A stretch of DNA of 64,000 nucleotides from Desulfurococcales archaeon. GTDB taxonomy: Archaea; Thermoproteota; Thermoprotei_A; Sulfolobales; Acidilobaceae. Positions within the stretch are counted from its first letter, which is position 1, and each line of letters opens with the position of its first letter. A model generated the notes under the pieces. The model had not been told where the DNA came from. It searched no databases and worked only from the letters and a program-made list of their open reading frames with translations. Below, piece by piece: positions 44,289-53,005 of the stretch. Position numbers and translations under genes: made by a program. Location: positions 1-64,000 of the forward strand of contig WANR01000016.1 of the NCBI GenBank assembly GCA_015521705.1. The letters run 5' to 3'.

Positions 44289-44679
44289 TTTTACTATCCA
44301 CGGATAAAGTAAAAAGCAAGAATATGCCATAAACGCGTTTCCTAAGAGGCAGCCAGCCTGTATTGGACGTCACGGTTGCCCTGATTATTACTTTGTCTGC
44401 CTTTCTCCCGTGCCTACCTACACTTACCCTGCCTGGGACCTGTGCATATATCGATCCTGGGAGACCGGAAGTCAAACGCCTATTTCCTTATATTATTAAT
44501 TCATGAAGAGTGTGTGGGAGTCAAACGCCTTATCTTCATGTGCATGCACTATATAATTAGGTTCTCTCGCGCCTCGCCTTCGCACTAGCTCCATGGGCTA
44601 CTTAGCAAGCCAAGTTCTCACAGTGTTGGCCGCGTCCATGTTCCAGCCAGTCGCTGTAGCCACTCTTTTTAGCTGCTGT
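44289..44679. other. Non-coding stretch with a 12-base direct repeat
   Basis: No gene is supported. The sequence AGTCAAACGCCT occurs at 44470-44481 and again at 44519-44530, 49 bases apart, each followed by T-rich sequence. This may be the footprint of an element or a duplicated regulatory site. The A+T-rich stretch TTATATTATTAATTC at 44488-44502 could hold a promoter for the PaREP1 relic. Confidence 0.3.
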
Positions 44680-45146
44680 GCCTATATTTTACTCGAGGTA
44701 TCAGGGACGAGGCAGAGAAGCTCGGCTTCAGCGTTGGGGAGTACCTTGTCGAGGTTCTTAGCCAGGGCCTCGACCCTAAGGATAGGGCCCAAGAGTGTGT
44801 GGGGGCCGTCGAGGACTTGCTTGGAGAGTCCAGAGAAGAGCTGGTAAGAGTAACATTAGGCAGGCAGCGGAGAAGCTCTGGGGCGCCGCTGCCTTGGCGG
44901 TGAAAGCCTATGCTTACTGGAGGGAGGGCAAGCGTCTAAGCAACCATGGCGAGCTGTGGGAGTGGAAGAGGAGGCTGGAGGACGAACTTGGAGAATGGGC
45001 GAGCGACTCCTGGTATGCAGCCGGTGCTATGCATATATGCATAGCAGGGTTGGTGCACCGGAAAGGATCTAGCTACCGCCCAGAAAAGAGTGGAGAAACT
45101 CGTGAAGGAAGTGGATTCCTTAACAAGGAAGGCCTCCAAGGATTAG
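44680..45146 (+). pseudogene. PaREP1-family gene broken by three frameshifts
   Basis: The translation is recognisable as a PaREP1 protein, a repeat family known mostly from hyperthermophilic crenarchaea, but changes frame three times: IRDEAEKLGFSVGEYLVE to REELV (about 44701-44846), then NIRQAAEKLWGAAALAVKAY through SDSWYAAGAMHICIAG (to about 45050), then WCTGKDLATAQKRVEKLVKE to a TAG at 45144. One missing base near 44845 and one extra T near 45050 explain the last two shifts. The first is near 44698, before which YILLE may be the older N-terminus. Confidence 0.75.
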
Positions 45147-45162
45147 ATCAGTCCCTTCCCCC

Positions 45163-45273
45163 TCAGTTATTCAACATATACTCCGGCCTGGTGTCTATGT
45201 AGCCAGTGTCCTCCATGCCCAGCCCCCCACTCATTGGTTTGTATGCTAGCTTCATCAAGAACATGGCGAGCAC
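45163..45273 (-). pseudogene. Possible C-terminal remnant of an unknown gene
   Basis: The minus strand holds a frame from a GTG at 45273 to TGA at 45163 (MLAMFLMKLAYKPMSGGL, then GMEDTGYIDTRPEYML) that reads like real protein, and the frame continues upstream (CEPSVDA) to a stop without another start. It is probably a fragment of an element gene. I do not recognise the family. Confidence 0.3.
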
Positions 45274-45320
45274 CGCGTCAACGGAGGGCTCACACTAGCC
45301 CATCTCTGCCCGCTTGGGGG

Positions 45321-45512
45321 ATGGCCCGTGTGTTTGAGTTGTACAAGTCGCTCGGGAAGACTGGGAGGCTGACTAGGAGGGAGTTGAGGAGGCTCGCGCG
45401 TTTGGTTCTTGAGGAGTATGTTAAGAGGTGCGGGGATCGCGTGGTTGTGGTGGACCGGCCGGGATTCGAACCCGGGGCCTCCGCCGTGCGAGGGCGGCGC
45501 TCTTCCAGCTGA
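45321..45512 (+). pseudogene. Integrase N-terminal fragment, int(N), running into tRNA-Ala
   Basis: A 63-residue frame (MARVFELYKSLGKTGRLTRR, then RELRRLARLVLEEYVKRCGD) has the helical, basic look of the N-terminal part of SSV/pNOB8-type archaeal tyrosine integrases, and it reads straight into the tRNA-Ala gene on the other strand. In that class, integration splits the integrase gene at the tRNA and leaves int(N) beside the restored tRNA. Its direction puts the element on the lower-coordinate side, where the PaREP1 relics lie. No int(C) with the catalytic tyrosine was found in the window, so the element is decayed or extends differently. Confidence 0.55.
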
Positions 45513-45523
45513 GCTACCGGCCC
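45448..45523 (-). tRNA. tRNA-Ala (CGC)
   Basis: On the minus strand the acceptor GGGCCGG pairs with CCGGTCC, followed by A and an encoded CCA. The D-arm GCTCAGCTGGAAGAGC, the anticodon arm CCGCC-CTCGCAC-GGCGG (anticodon CGC) and the T-arm CCGGG-TTCGAAT-CCCGG are all intact, with no intron. An ATA-rich element at about 45541-45552 is correctly placed for a promoter. Its 3' half overlaps the integrase-like frame, marking it as a probable integration site. Confidence 0.97.
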
Positions 45524-45697
45524 ATCTAGGCTAACCCATGTATTATAGTATTAAGACCTGGTCCGGGCAAGTTTAAGCTTTACTTTTCTAGGGCTTCTAA
45601 CAGGGAATGTCCGTTTTAAAGGCTAGAACAATGAACAGCAGGATTCTCTTCTATTCCCGAGGAAGGGTCGATTAATTGGCATGGAAAAGACCCGCTT

Positions 45698-46018
45698 CTA
45701 CTTTCCGCTATTTGCTATTTGCTTGATTAGTTTGAGGGCTTTGCGATAGCTTATCTTGCCATCGAGCCAAGCCCTGTACACCTTGAGGGCTTCCCTTGTG
45801 CCCTGTATGGTCCTGGCCTCTCCTGCGTAGCTTAGGAGTATCCCGGCCTTCTTCCTGCGCTCCCTGAAGGACTCCACTGCTAGGGACACCCCGTGTAATA
45901 GTTTATGTACTCCAGCCAGGCCTAATAGGGCCAACCTGGGCCTTATGAATTCGTCTACTGCCAGGATCCCCGCGCACCCGCGTCTCTTAGCCACTATGGT
46001 GTAAATGCACCTCTCCAT
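45698..46018 (-). CDS. Hypothetical protein (106 residues)
   Basis: I do not recognise this family. The basic protein opens with MERCIYTIVAKRRGCAGILA, then VDEFIRPRLALLGLAGVHKL, and ends with a helical segment (ARTIQGTREALKVYRAWLDG, KISYRKALKLIKQIAN). The central basic RERRKK suggests nucleic-acid contact. It is next to the tRNA-Ala and element relics and may itself be accessory. The start is an ATG at 46018. Confidence 0.5.
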   Translation of the reverse strand: MERCIYTIVAKRRGCAGILAVDEFIRPRLALLGLAGVHKLLHGVSLAVESFRERRKKAGILLSYAGEARTIQGTREALKVYRAWLDGKISYRKALKLIKQIANSGK

Positions 46019-46335
46019 AACTCACGGACTTACCTGTTCTGGACGATAGGGGGCGGTATCTTTAGGTTTAGCTCTCTTGGAAGTTGTATGTCTAGTTCTC
46101 TCGCAGGCAGCTGCGATGGGGCTTTAATGAAGCCAGCTATACCAGGCGCGGCATGGGATACGCTGCTCAGGCGAGCGCCCTACTGGCAGGTACTATACCT
46201 GGTTCCAGATGGCTTAAGTTTTATATTCCACTCATTTACACTAAGTAGTTTTACGAGGGCTGGCGCCGAGCTGTTAAGAGGGGCTTGAATACTACCCTAT
46301 GGGGATGTTAAGTATTCAGTGTTGGGTGATGCGGT
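46019..46335 (+). promoter_or_regulatory. Intergenic region with TATA box for the winged-helix regulator
   Basis: No supported gene. TTAAGTATT at 46308-46316 lies about 24 bases before the ATG at 46336, fitting a leaderless start. A second element, GTTTTATATTCC, at about 46215-46226 may belong to a longer transcript. Confidence 0.4.
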
Positions 46336-46860
46336 ATGTATTACGTGTTTAAGCACCCCGTTGATCAAATGTTGCACGACGAGGATACCTTGGGCTATGC
46401 TCTGATTCTAGGGCTCTCGCGCGGGTGCAAGAGTTTCTGGGAACTCAAGGATCTAATGGGAGAGAACTACTCTTACTACGACATAAGTGAGGCGCTCAGA
46501 AGACTCTCCAGGCAAGGGCTGGTTACTAGGAAGAAGGTGGAAGGTATCGCTGCCACTAGGCTACTCTTCTGCCTAACCAGGGAGGGCAGAAAACTAGTAC
46601 CTAAGGCCAGAAGCTTCTTTAAGGAAGTGGCCGCGGCCGCCAAGGCTATAGCGAGGGATATAAGGAGGGAAATGGATTCACCCACAAGCTATAAGGTACT
46701 CCCCGATATTGCTGGCTTCCTTTACAGGATGAAACTGATAAGGCGAAGGGACTATGATATGCTGACTAACGAGCCCGACTACGACGACTTATTCATTGAG
46801 ATAGATCCCAGTGTTGAAGAAGAGCTACAAAAAGACATCATAGACGCCTCTGCATTCTAG
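46336..46860 (+). CDS. Winged-helix transcriptional regulator (PadR/MarR-like)
   Basis: The 174-residue protein has an N-terminal winged helix of about 85 residues: TLGYALILGLSRGCKSFWEL, then NYSYYDISEALRRLSRQGLV and TRKKVEGIAATRLLFCLTRE, the arrangement of PadR/MarR-type regulators. A second helical domain (EVAAAAKAIARDIRREMDSP) could be for dimerisation, and the C-terminus is very acidic. Its target may be the DMT transporter gene that follows 80 bases downstream on the same strand. Confidence 0.75.
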   Translation: MYYVFKHPVDQMLHDEDTLGYALILGLSRGCKSFWELKDLMGENYSYYDISEALRRLSRQGLVTRKKVEGIAATRLLFCLTREGRKLVPKARSFFKEVAAAAKAIARDIRREMDSPTSYKVLPDIAGFLYRMKLIRRRDYDMLTNEPDYDDLFIEIDPSVEEELQKDIIDASAF

Positions 46861-46941
46861 TATCGCAGGCTTTACGAGGAATAGGGTTTTAACCAGGCCT
46901 CCCCACAGTGTCTATCTCGTGACTGGAAGGGTAGTATTTAA

Positions 46942-47844
46942 TTGAACAGGGCTTCGGGGAGGGATCTGCTACTATTACTACTGGCCGTCGCAAACGTCTC
47001 GACAGCATCTATGTGGGTCAAGCTCGCCGGTGGTGAGGGCGTCCACGGCTTTGAGGCTGCAACATGGAGGCTAGCTATTTCCTCTATCATAACGTTCCTG
47101 GTTCTAGTGGGTAGAGGAAAGGCGGGGTTCGCGGATCTCAAAGGATTGGGTCGTCGCGGTGCCGCTTTGATGCTTCTGTCCGGCGTCAGCCTGTCACTTC
47201 ACTTCGATCTATGGATGCTTAGCCTGTTCTATACCAGTGTTGCTGTCAGCGTCACCGTTGTTGATAGCTATCCTGTAGTCCTAGCACTGGTCGGTAGGTT
47301 CTTGTTCGGGGAGAGCTACACGTTTCTCCACTACCTGGGCTCTTCTCTGGCTTTTGGAGGAATAGTACTTATGTCGTTCTATACTAGTAGGGACGTGGCG
47401 CTGGACCTCTATGGGATTCTCTTGGCTCTGGGCGGCATGCTGGGTGTTGCTCTCTACTTCAGTATAGGCAAGTACTTTAGGTCGCGGGGATTGCCTACGG
47501 ACGCCTACACGGCCACGGTGTACTCGGTAGCCGCGTTGACCAGTGCCGTATTGACCCTGTTGATTGGGGAGGACTTGAGGGGGTTCACCATGAAGGGTTG
47601 GGCCTACCTGGTAGCATTGGCCCTCATACCCATGCTAGGAGGGCATACCGTGCTTAACTATCTACTAGGCAGGCTATCACTCCTAGCAACAACCGTGCCA
47701 GTACTAGGAGAGCCTGTAGGGGCCACTATCTTGGCTTACCTTGTACTAGGCGAGTCTGTCGAGCCAGCTATAGTAGTATTCATGGCCGTGACCTTGACTG
47801 GCATAGGCCTGGTCATGGTGGCGGATTCTTTACGACACAAGTAG
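46942..47844 (+). CDS. EamA/DMT-family transporter (two-domain)
   Basis: The 300-residue membrane protein has about ten helices and two EamA domains; the repeats are seen in VVDSYPVVLALVGRFLFGES and VPVLGEPVGATILAYLVLGE, each with the Pro/Glu signature. It would export or import a small metabolite across the membrane. The start is TTG at 46942; the closest A+T-rich element is too near for a standard leader, so the start is not certain. Compare the half-size relative at 884-1318. Confidence 0.88.
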   Translation: MNRASGRDLLLLLLAVANVSTASMWVKLAGGEGVHGFEAATWRLAISSIITFLVLVGRGKAGFADLKGLGRRGAALMLLSGVSLSLHFDLWMLSLFYTSVAVSVTVVDSYPVVLALVGRFLFGESYTFLHYLGSSLAFGGIVLMSFYTSRDVALDLYGILLALGGMLGVALYFSIGKYFRSRGLPTDAYTATVYSVAALTSAVLTLLIGEDLRGFTMKGWAYLVALALIPMLGGHTVLNYLLGRLSLLATTVPVLGEPVGATILAYLVLGESVEPAIVVFMAVTLTGIGLVMVADSLRHK

Positions 47845-47875
47845 ACTGGCTCAGGTACAAGGCCCCTGGGAGATC

Positions 47876-49168
47876 CTATGGTCTAAAAACTCTCGGCCCA
47901 GGGTACGAGGCCAAGGCTCCAAGCTCGTACTCTATCTCTATCAGCCTGTTGTACTTTGAAGTTCTCTCACCCCTCGAGGGCGCACCCGTTTTTATGAGCC
48001 CTGTTTTTAGGGCCACTGCTAAGTCCGCTATGAAGGGATCCTCCGTGTCGCCGCTTCTATGGCTAACGACTACCCTAACCCCGCTTCTCATAGCCTTTAC
48101 TGCAAAGTCTACAGCCTCGGTAAGTGTGCCTATCTGGTTAACCTTGGCTATGGCAGCAGTTGTAGCTCCTCTTGCTAATCCCTCTTCGAGGTATCGTGGG
48201 TTGGTGGCGTATAGGTCGTCTCCACATACTAAGACTTTGCCTCTAAGCTTGTTCGTGAGCTCGCCGAAACCTTCCATGTCGTTCTCCTCGAATGGATCCT
48301 CAATGTACGCGATGTCATACCTCTCTGTTAGCCCCACGTAGAAGTCTAGCAGTTCCCCGCGGCTCAGGCTCTTTCCCTCCACAGCGTAGGACCCTGTAGA
48401 TGCGTCGTAGAACTGGCTCGCCGCGGCATCTATTCCGTAAAGGAAGTGATCCCCCGGCATGTAGCCTGCCCCCCTAACGGCCTCGTCTAGTAGGCCCAGG
48501 GCCTCTTCAGCCCTCTCTATGGGGGGAGCGAAGCCTCCCTCATCGCCTACGTTAGTGGCGCCAGGCCCGTACCGCTTCTTCAGTATTTCCTTCAACTCGT
48601 GGTATGTTTCACTTGCCATCCTCAGGGCCTCGATAAACGAGTCGGCCCCTACAGGTATTATCATGAACTCCTGGAAGTCGAGCTTGTTACCAGCGTGGAC
48701 TCCGCCGTTGATCACGTTAAGCAGTGGGACTGGTAAGACGTTGCTAGAGACGCCCCCCAGGTACCTGTAGAGAGGGATCCCGGCGGTTTCGGCTGCAGCC
48801 TTAGCTACTGCCATGCTTACTGCTATAGTGGTGTTTGCTCCTATCCTCGATTTATTACCAGTCCCGTCTATCAGGGAAAGCATCTTATCTGTCTCCTCCT
48901 GCATTCTAGAGTCCATACCCCTTAGCCTAGGCGCCACCTCTTCCTCCAGTAGGGCCAGCGCTTTTGATACTCCAAGCCCTCTCCACCTTTTTCCTCCATC
49001 CCTCAACTCCAAGGCTTCCTTGGAGCCTTTACTGGCACCACTAGGAGCCAGGGCGTAGCCCCTTCCTCCACCCTTTGTCTTAACAACAGCCTTAACAGTA
49101 GGGTTACCCCTGGAATCCAGGGCATAGAGTCCCCTGACCTCGCTTATTATGAAGTCGTCGCCGGGCAT
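47876..49168 (-). CDS. eno: Enolase
   Basis: The 430-residue enolase interconverts 2-phosphoglycerate and phosphoenolpyruvate. Motifs: YALDSRGNPTVKAVV, NVINGGVHAGNKLDFQEFMI, YIEDPFEENDMEGF with metal-binding residues, VCGDDLYATNPRYLEEG, AKVNQIGTLTEAVDFA with the catalytic lysine and VSHRSGDTEDPFIADLAVAL. The frame runs back to GTG at 49177, but AGGTG lies six bases before the ATG at 49168, which gives the usual N-terminus. It appears monocistronic and is convergent with the transporter gene. Confidence 0.97.
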   Translation of the reverse strand: MPGDDFIISEVRGLYALDSRGNPTVKAVVKTKGGGRGYALAPSGASKGSKEALELRDGGKRWRGLGVSKALALLEEEVAPRLRGMDSRMQEETDKMLSLIDGTGNKSRIGANTTIAVSMAVAKAAAETAGIPLYRYLGGVSSNVLPVPLLNVINGGVHAGNKLDFQEFMIIPVGADSFIEALRMASETYHELKEILKKRYGPGATNVGDEGGFAPPIERAEEALGLLDEAVRGAGYMPGDHFLYGIDAAASQFYDASTGSYAVEGKSLSRGELLDFYVGLTERYDIAYIEDPFEENDMEGFGELTNKLRGKVLVCGDDLYATNPRYLEEGLARGATTAAIAKVNQIGTLTEAVDFAVKAMRSGVRVVVSHRSGDTEDPFIADLAVALKTGLIKTGAPSRGERTSKYNRLIEIEYELGALASYPGPRVFRP

Positions 49169-49503
49169 CAAAGGCACCTATCTATCTTCCACGGCTCCTT
49201 GAGACTTAATCTCTTGCTATACTCCCTGGGCGCTAAGACTTATTGGCTGGCTCGATCCAGTAAAGCCCCCCTTTGTCCCGGTAAGGAGGGGATTATTGCT
49301 GTCCTCTCCGCGGGGTGCAATCGTTCCCACATCATAGTGCTGGGTTGCCGTGAACTACGTTGATCCAGCCATCACGCCGGGTTGATAATAGCTGGGAGCC
49401 TGTAGGAGGCGGGGCCCTCCAAGCCAGGGGACTCTTCATTGGGATCAGGCGATGCGGGCGCCTTCGCCCAACGGGCTTTCATCGGGCTCATGCTTGTATA
49501 GTG
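49169..49503. other. Intergenic region with short hairpins, no clear gene
   Basis: The stretch is G+C rich and contains hairpin GGGCG-CCTT-CGCCC at about 49457-49470. A minus-strand frame from ATG at 49491 gives 39 codons rich in Pro, Ala and Ser with no protein-like pattern, so I leave it unassigned. No C/D box pattern and no tRNA were found. Confidence 0.3.
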
Positions 49504-51609
49504 TTAGCCGTGGCTTATATCCTTGGAGATGTCGAAGTGGGCTGTCACTGGGGGGCTTGTCCTGGCTACTAGGTAGCCTCCCCTAACCACGTGGCTCATG
49601 ACGACCATTACTCTGTCTGGTAGGTTGGCCAAGAGCCTAGTTATTTCCCCTGGTAGATCCAGCCTCTCGGCGTGCTGTCTCTCAGTCCTTAGCACTATCT
49701 TGGTGTTGGCTAACTGTAGTATTATATCGTGGAGATCCCTGGGGCTGTGGGTGCTGAACACGAGGCCCAAGCCTCGGGCCCTGCCAAGCCTAGCTATCCT
49801 GGAGATCAGAGAAGCTATCTGCCTATTTGCTTCCTGCTCTTCCCTGCTATGCCTCTCCTGTGGGAAGAACTGGTGTGCCTCGTCTATCATGACAATGACT
49901 TTAGGCGTCCTCTCCCTAGAGATCCACGCCCTCGTCTTCCAGGAAACCAGGCTTTCCAGCATCCTGTACACGACAAGCCTGGGACCCTCGAGGCTGCCGA
50001 GACCCTTATCCATGGGCCACCTGAGATCGAGTACTACAGGGGCCGAGTGCTCCAGTGAGAGCTGTACTATGCCCTTCCAGGGCGGCTCTCTTAGAAGTAG
50101 GACCCTGTTAGTAGTGTCCATGCTTACCGCTATGTCTACTATTTCAGACTCGAGCAAGGCGTTGAGCCTCCTATACAGTGCCTCAATGGTGTCTCTATGT
50201 GGCATAGCCTTCTCTATCTCTTCTAGGAGTTTCTCAGTCATGCCTAGCATGCTGGCCCCCGTGTCGCCTACCTGGAACGTTGTGAACGCCGTCACGCTCA
50301 TCTCTGGATCCTTGGCAATGACATAGCTCGATGCGTGCACCGATACGGTCTCTACTATGTCGGCGTCCCCCCGTTTCTTGGAGGCTCGTATGTAGTGCCT
50401 CACGGCAGCGTGTATAGCCTGGATCGGGGGATAGAAGCCGTTTTCCCTGCGAAATCTCTCCCTCAAGAGCCTCAAGAGGTCTCTAGCAAGGTTCGAGAGT
50501 CCTGGTAGCAGTGTTGCCATTCTCTCGGATTCCATGGTTGTGGTGTTGATGGCGTAAGGTACTGCTATGAGGCTAAAGCCGAGGTTAGTGTAGCCCCCGA
50601 CTACGCCGTACTTCTCAATAACTGCACTACCAGGAGTATCGCTCCCCAGCAGGGGTTTATAAGTCTCTTCGGCGTATTGCGAGGTGGCGGCCCTCACCAC
50701 AGCCTCCAAGCCGTCCAAGCCTTCGACGTCACCCATGATGCTCCTGATAACCATGCCCGGCAGGGGGAATACTGAGACAATGGCTGGCGGCGGCCTAGCT
50801 TCTTTATACACGTTCAAGTAAACCGGATCTCTGAGTGTGGCCCCGTCTGGCGGTAGGGGTAGCTGGGTGAAATCCTGGTTCATATCGACAATAACGGCAA
50901 CAACGCTCTTACTCCCCCTACTATACATGGAAGCTACCATGTTCTTCATCAGTGTTGTCTTCCCGCTACCCGTAGTCCCCACTATAAGTACGTGCTGGAG
51001 CAAGGCATTGTAGGGGAGGGCCACTCGTATTGAGTAATTCTTCACGGGGCCGGAAAACGTCGAGAGGGCGCCCAGAAGAACCCCTTCACCTGGAATGCTG
51101 AGAAGCTTGGACAATATACCAGGGCTAGGATCTATAACCGGGCTCTGCGGTTCAATGCTGGAGGATGCTGGCACAGGCTCGTCGAGAGACCCGGGATCTG
51201 CTTCCACAACGGGCTCCCCTTCTATCCTAGTAGCCGTTAGTAGCCCCCGCGGATCTGGGCCTCCCGGCAGCATGGATAGGGAGGGATCTATGCCTAGCCC
51301 TGCAAGCTCGTCTTTCCTGACTATGCGCGTTATCCTGAGAAGAATAAACTTGAGGGTCTTGGGGTCGACTACCACGAGATAGTCGCCCAGCCTATGCACT
51401 GCAGTATCCTGTAGCGTGTAGTATGTCTTGGGGTCGACGTCTATGACTATGGGGCTCTTTCCATCGATCCCAGCCTCCTGGAGCCTGGACACGTGGCCTA
51501 CAATAATGCCGTGTTTCGAGGCAACTTCATAGGCTTCCCTAAGCTTCTCGCCAATGAATTCTGCTAAGTCCTTCTCTGCCTCGCTACCCGTTCTTAGCCG
51601 GCTCTCCAA
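49504..51609 (-). CDS. herA: HerA-family DNA translocase (enlarged)
   Basis: The 701-residue hexameric-type ATPase has Walker A LIVGTTGSGKTTLMKN (about residues 208-215), VIVDMNQDFTQL, Walker B PKVIVMIDEAHQFFPQE and the sensor/arginine region LGLVFSTHSPRDLHD with LRTERQHAERL. HerA pumps DNA to the NurA nuclease for end resection at double-strand breaks. It overlaps the nurA-like gene upstream by 16 bases. At 701 residues it is longer than the roughly 500 residues common for archaeal HerA, with extra sequence between Walker A and B. No mre11 or rad50 gene lies nearby. The start is TTG at 51609. Confidence 0.9.
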   Translation of the reverse strand: MESRLRTGSEAEKDLAEFIGEKLREAYEVASKHGIIVGHVSRLQEAGIDGKSPIVIDVDPKTYYTLQDTAVHRLGDYLVVVDPKTLKFILLRITRIVRKDELAGLGIDPSLSMLPGGPDPRGLLTATRIEGEPVVEADPGSLDEPVPASSSIEPQSPVIDPSPGILSKLLSIPGEGVLLGALSTFSGPVKNYSIRVALPYNALLQHVLIVGTTGSGKTTLMKNMVASMYSRGSKSVVAVIVDMNQDFTQLPLPPDGATLRDPVYLNVYKEARPPPAIVSVFPLPGMVIRSIMGDVEGLDGLEAVVRAATSQYAEETYKPLLGSDTPGSAVIEKYGVVGGYTNLGFSLIAVPYAINTTTMESERMATLLPGLSNLARDLLRLLRERFRRENGFYPPIQAIHAAVRHYIRASKKRGDADIVETVSVHASSYVIAKDPEMSVTAFTTFQVGDTGASMLGMTEKLLEEIEKAMPHRDTIEALYRRLNALLESEIVDIAVSMDTTNRVLLLREPPWKGIVQLSLEHSAPVVLDLRWPMDKGLGSLEGPRLVVYRMLESLVSWKTRAWISRERTPKVIVMIDEAHQFFPQERHSREEQEANRQIASLISRIARLGRARGLGLVFSTHSPRDLHDIILQLANTKIVLRTERQHAERLDLPGEITRLLANLPDRVMVVMSHVVRGGYLVARTSPPVTAHFDISKDISHG

Positions 51610-52841
51610 AGCTTTTCCACACCCCGCGCTTCATCGTAGGTTAGCGGTGTCTCCTCTCTTACTAGAGATGCTATAAGGCTCTTTTTAATAGCGCCTGAAA
51701 CGGCTCCCGCCACTTTGTCACTTAACAGTATCGTGGCCGGCTCCACCGAGCCCCTAGCTACAGTGTCTCCGGCCAGCACGCTTTCAGGGTCTAACCCGTG
51801 GTCTCTGAGTATCTCCAGGGATCTCTGGGTTACCTCAACCCTGAGCACTCGTGCCTTAGTCGTGTAAAGGTGCCAGGTGCTAGGGAGGATTACTGCGTAC
51901 TCTACGATTTTTCTAGGTATCCAGTCCTGCCCGTACTCTACGCTAATCTTGGGGGTGAACATGATGTTTCCCCTCCTGTTGCTGTCACAGTTGCTCTTCA
52001 ATAGCAGGTGTATAAGGGCCATGTCTGCTAGGGACTCTGCGTGTCCTATGCACCGGCTAGCCCTCTCTACGAACTCCCGGGTTCTTGAGAGTATAGTGCT
52101 GGACTCGACCCTCTTAACGACTCCAATGACGGGGATCCCGCTGGACTCCACGGCTTCTATAGCCCTGATCCTAGCCTTCATCAGCTCTCTCCAGGACCTT
52201 CCCTGCTCTGCCTGCAAACCCCCAGCTTCTGGTGCTAGGAAAAGCGGGCCGTCCAGCATGACGGTTAAGAGGCTGTCTCTGCTGCGCCGCCTTGTAAGCT
52301 CCCCGACTATGGCTTCTACGTTTTCTAGAGCCCAATTCTCCATGACGATTCTGAGTTCTCGAGAAACCTGGCTAATGCCGTATCCAGGCGTGTACCTTGA
52401 CCCTGTAAGTGCATGGGATGTGACGAACGATGGTAGAGTTGGCCCCTCATGGCTTGTATAAGACATCAGAGCCATAAAGGGGGGGCCCTTCTCGAGGCTT
52501 CCTCCATGTAGGGGGGGCCATGTGAAGCTTTCCATGACAGTCCCGAGAGAGACGGCTAGGCTGCCGATAATTATCACTGCATGCGGCGTTGCCAGGGTTC
52601 TAGAGCTAGAGTCCACCCCTACGTGGGTGACCCTGCTTATGTGCTCTCTCCTGAAGTACCTGGGTATCAATAGTTTCGAGTAGTGGTACTCTATCCTGGT
52701 CTTCACGACTCCTGGCTCGTCAACACTCTCGGTTTCGAGCACATCGTCAAGACTCAGGAATAGGCTAGTCCTTGCCTCGCTCGTCTCCTTCAATGCAAGG
52801 AGGCCTGCAAGCCTTGAGGCTATCTCTTGCATTATTGCCAT
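51594..52841 (-). CDS. nurA: NurA-family nuclease (enlarged)
   Basis: The 415-residue protein carries the NurA nuclease core: RVTHVGVDSSSRTL with the metal-binding aspartate near residue 73, SLLTVMLDGPLFLAPEAGG as the second acidic motif, and IPVIGVVKRVESS near the expected C-terminal motif. NurA is a 5'-3' exonuclease/endonuclease that works inside the HerA ring. Its gene precedes and overlaps herA, the normal pairing. Length is above that of typical NurA (about 330-350 residues). The start is an ATG at 52841. Confidence 0.87.
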   Translation of the reverse strand: MAIMQEIASRLAGLLALKETSEARTSLFLSLDDVLETESVDEPGVVKTRIEYHYSKLLIPRYFRREHISRVTHVGVDSSSRTLATPHAVIIIGSLAVSLGTVMESFTWPPLHGGSLEKGPPFMALMSYTSHEGPTLPSFVTSHALTGSRYTPGYGISQVSRELRIVMENWALENVEAIVGELTRRRSRDSLLTVMLDGPLFLAPEAGGLQAEQGRSWRELMKARIRAIEAVESSGIPVIGVVKRVESSTILSRTREFVERASRCIGHAESLADMALIHLLLKSNCDSNRRGNIMFTPKISVEYGQDWIPRKIVEYAVILPSTWHLYTTKARVLRVEVTQRSLEILRDHGLDPESVLAGDTVARGSVEPATILLSDKVAGAVSGAIKKSLIASLVREETPLTYDEARGVEKLWRAG

Positions 52842-53005
52842 TAATCATCTACCTTGAAGCTTCGACCTAGAATATTATTAATCTGGTATTACCTTATATA
52901 GGGCTAGGAGTTTTCTACGTATTCCGGATAAAAGGGATATGATGCTTAGAGGACCCTATTTATATGTGCTTCTTTTCAATGAATTGATTCCTGGTCGGTC
53001 ATGAA

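Noticed and set aside
44593-44847. 84-codon frame over the start of the PaREP1 relic
   Set aside because: Only YILLE may belong to the old protein; the rest is a different frame of the pseudogene.
46088-46288. 66-codon plus-strand frame upstream of the winged-helix gene
   Set aside because: No ribosome binding site or protein-like pattern, and it overlaps a likely promoter element.
49360-49572. 70-codon plus-strand frame antisense to the end of herA
   Set aside because: It overlaps the well-supported herA gene and has low-quality composition.
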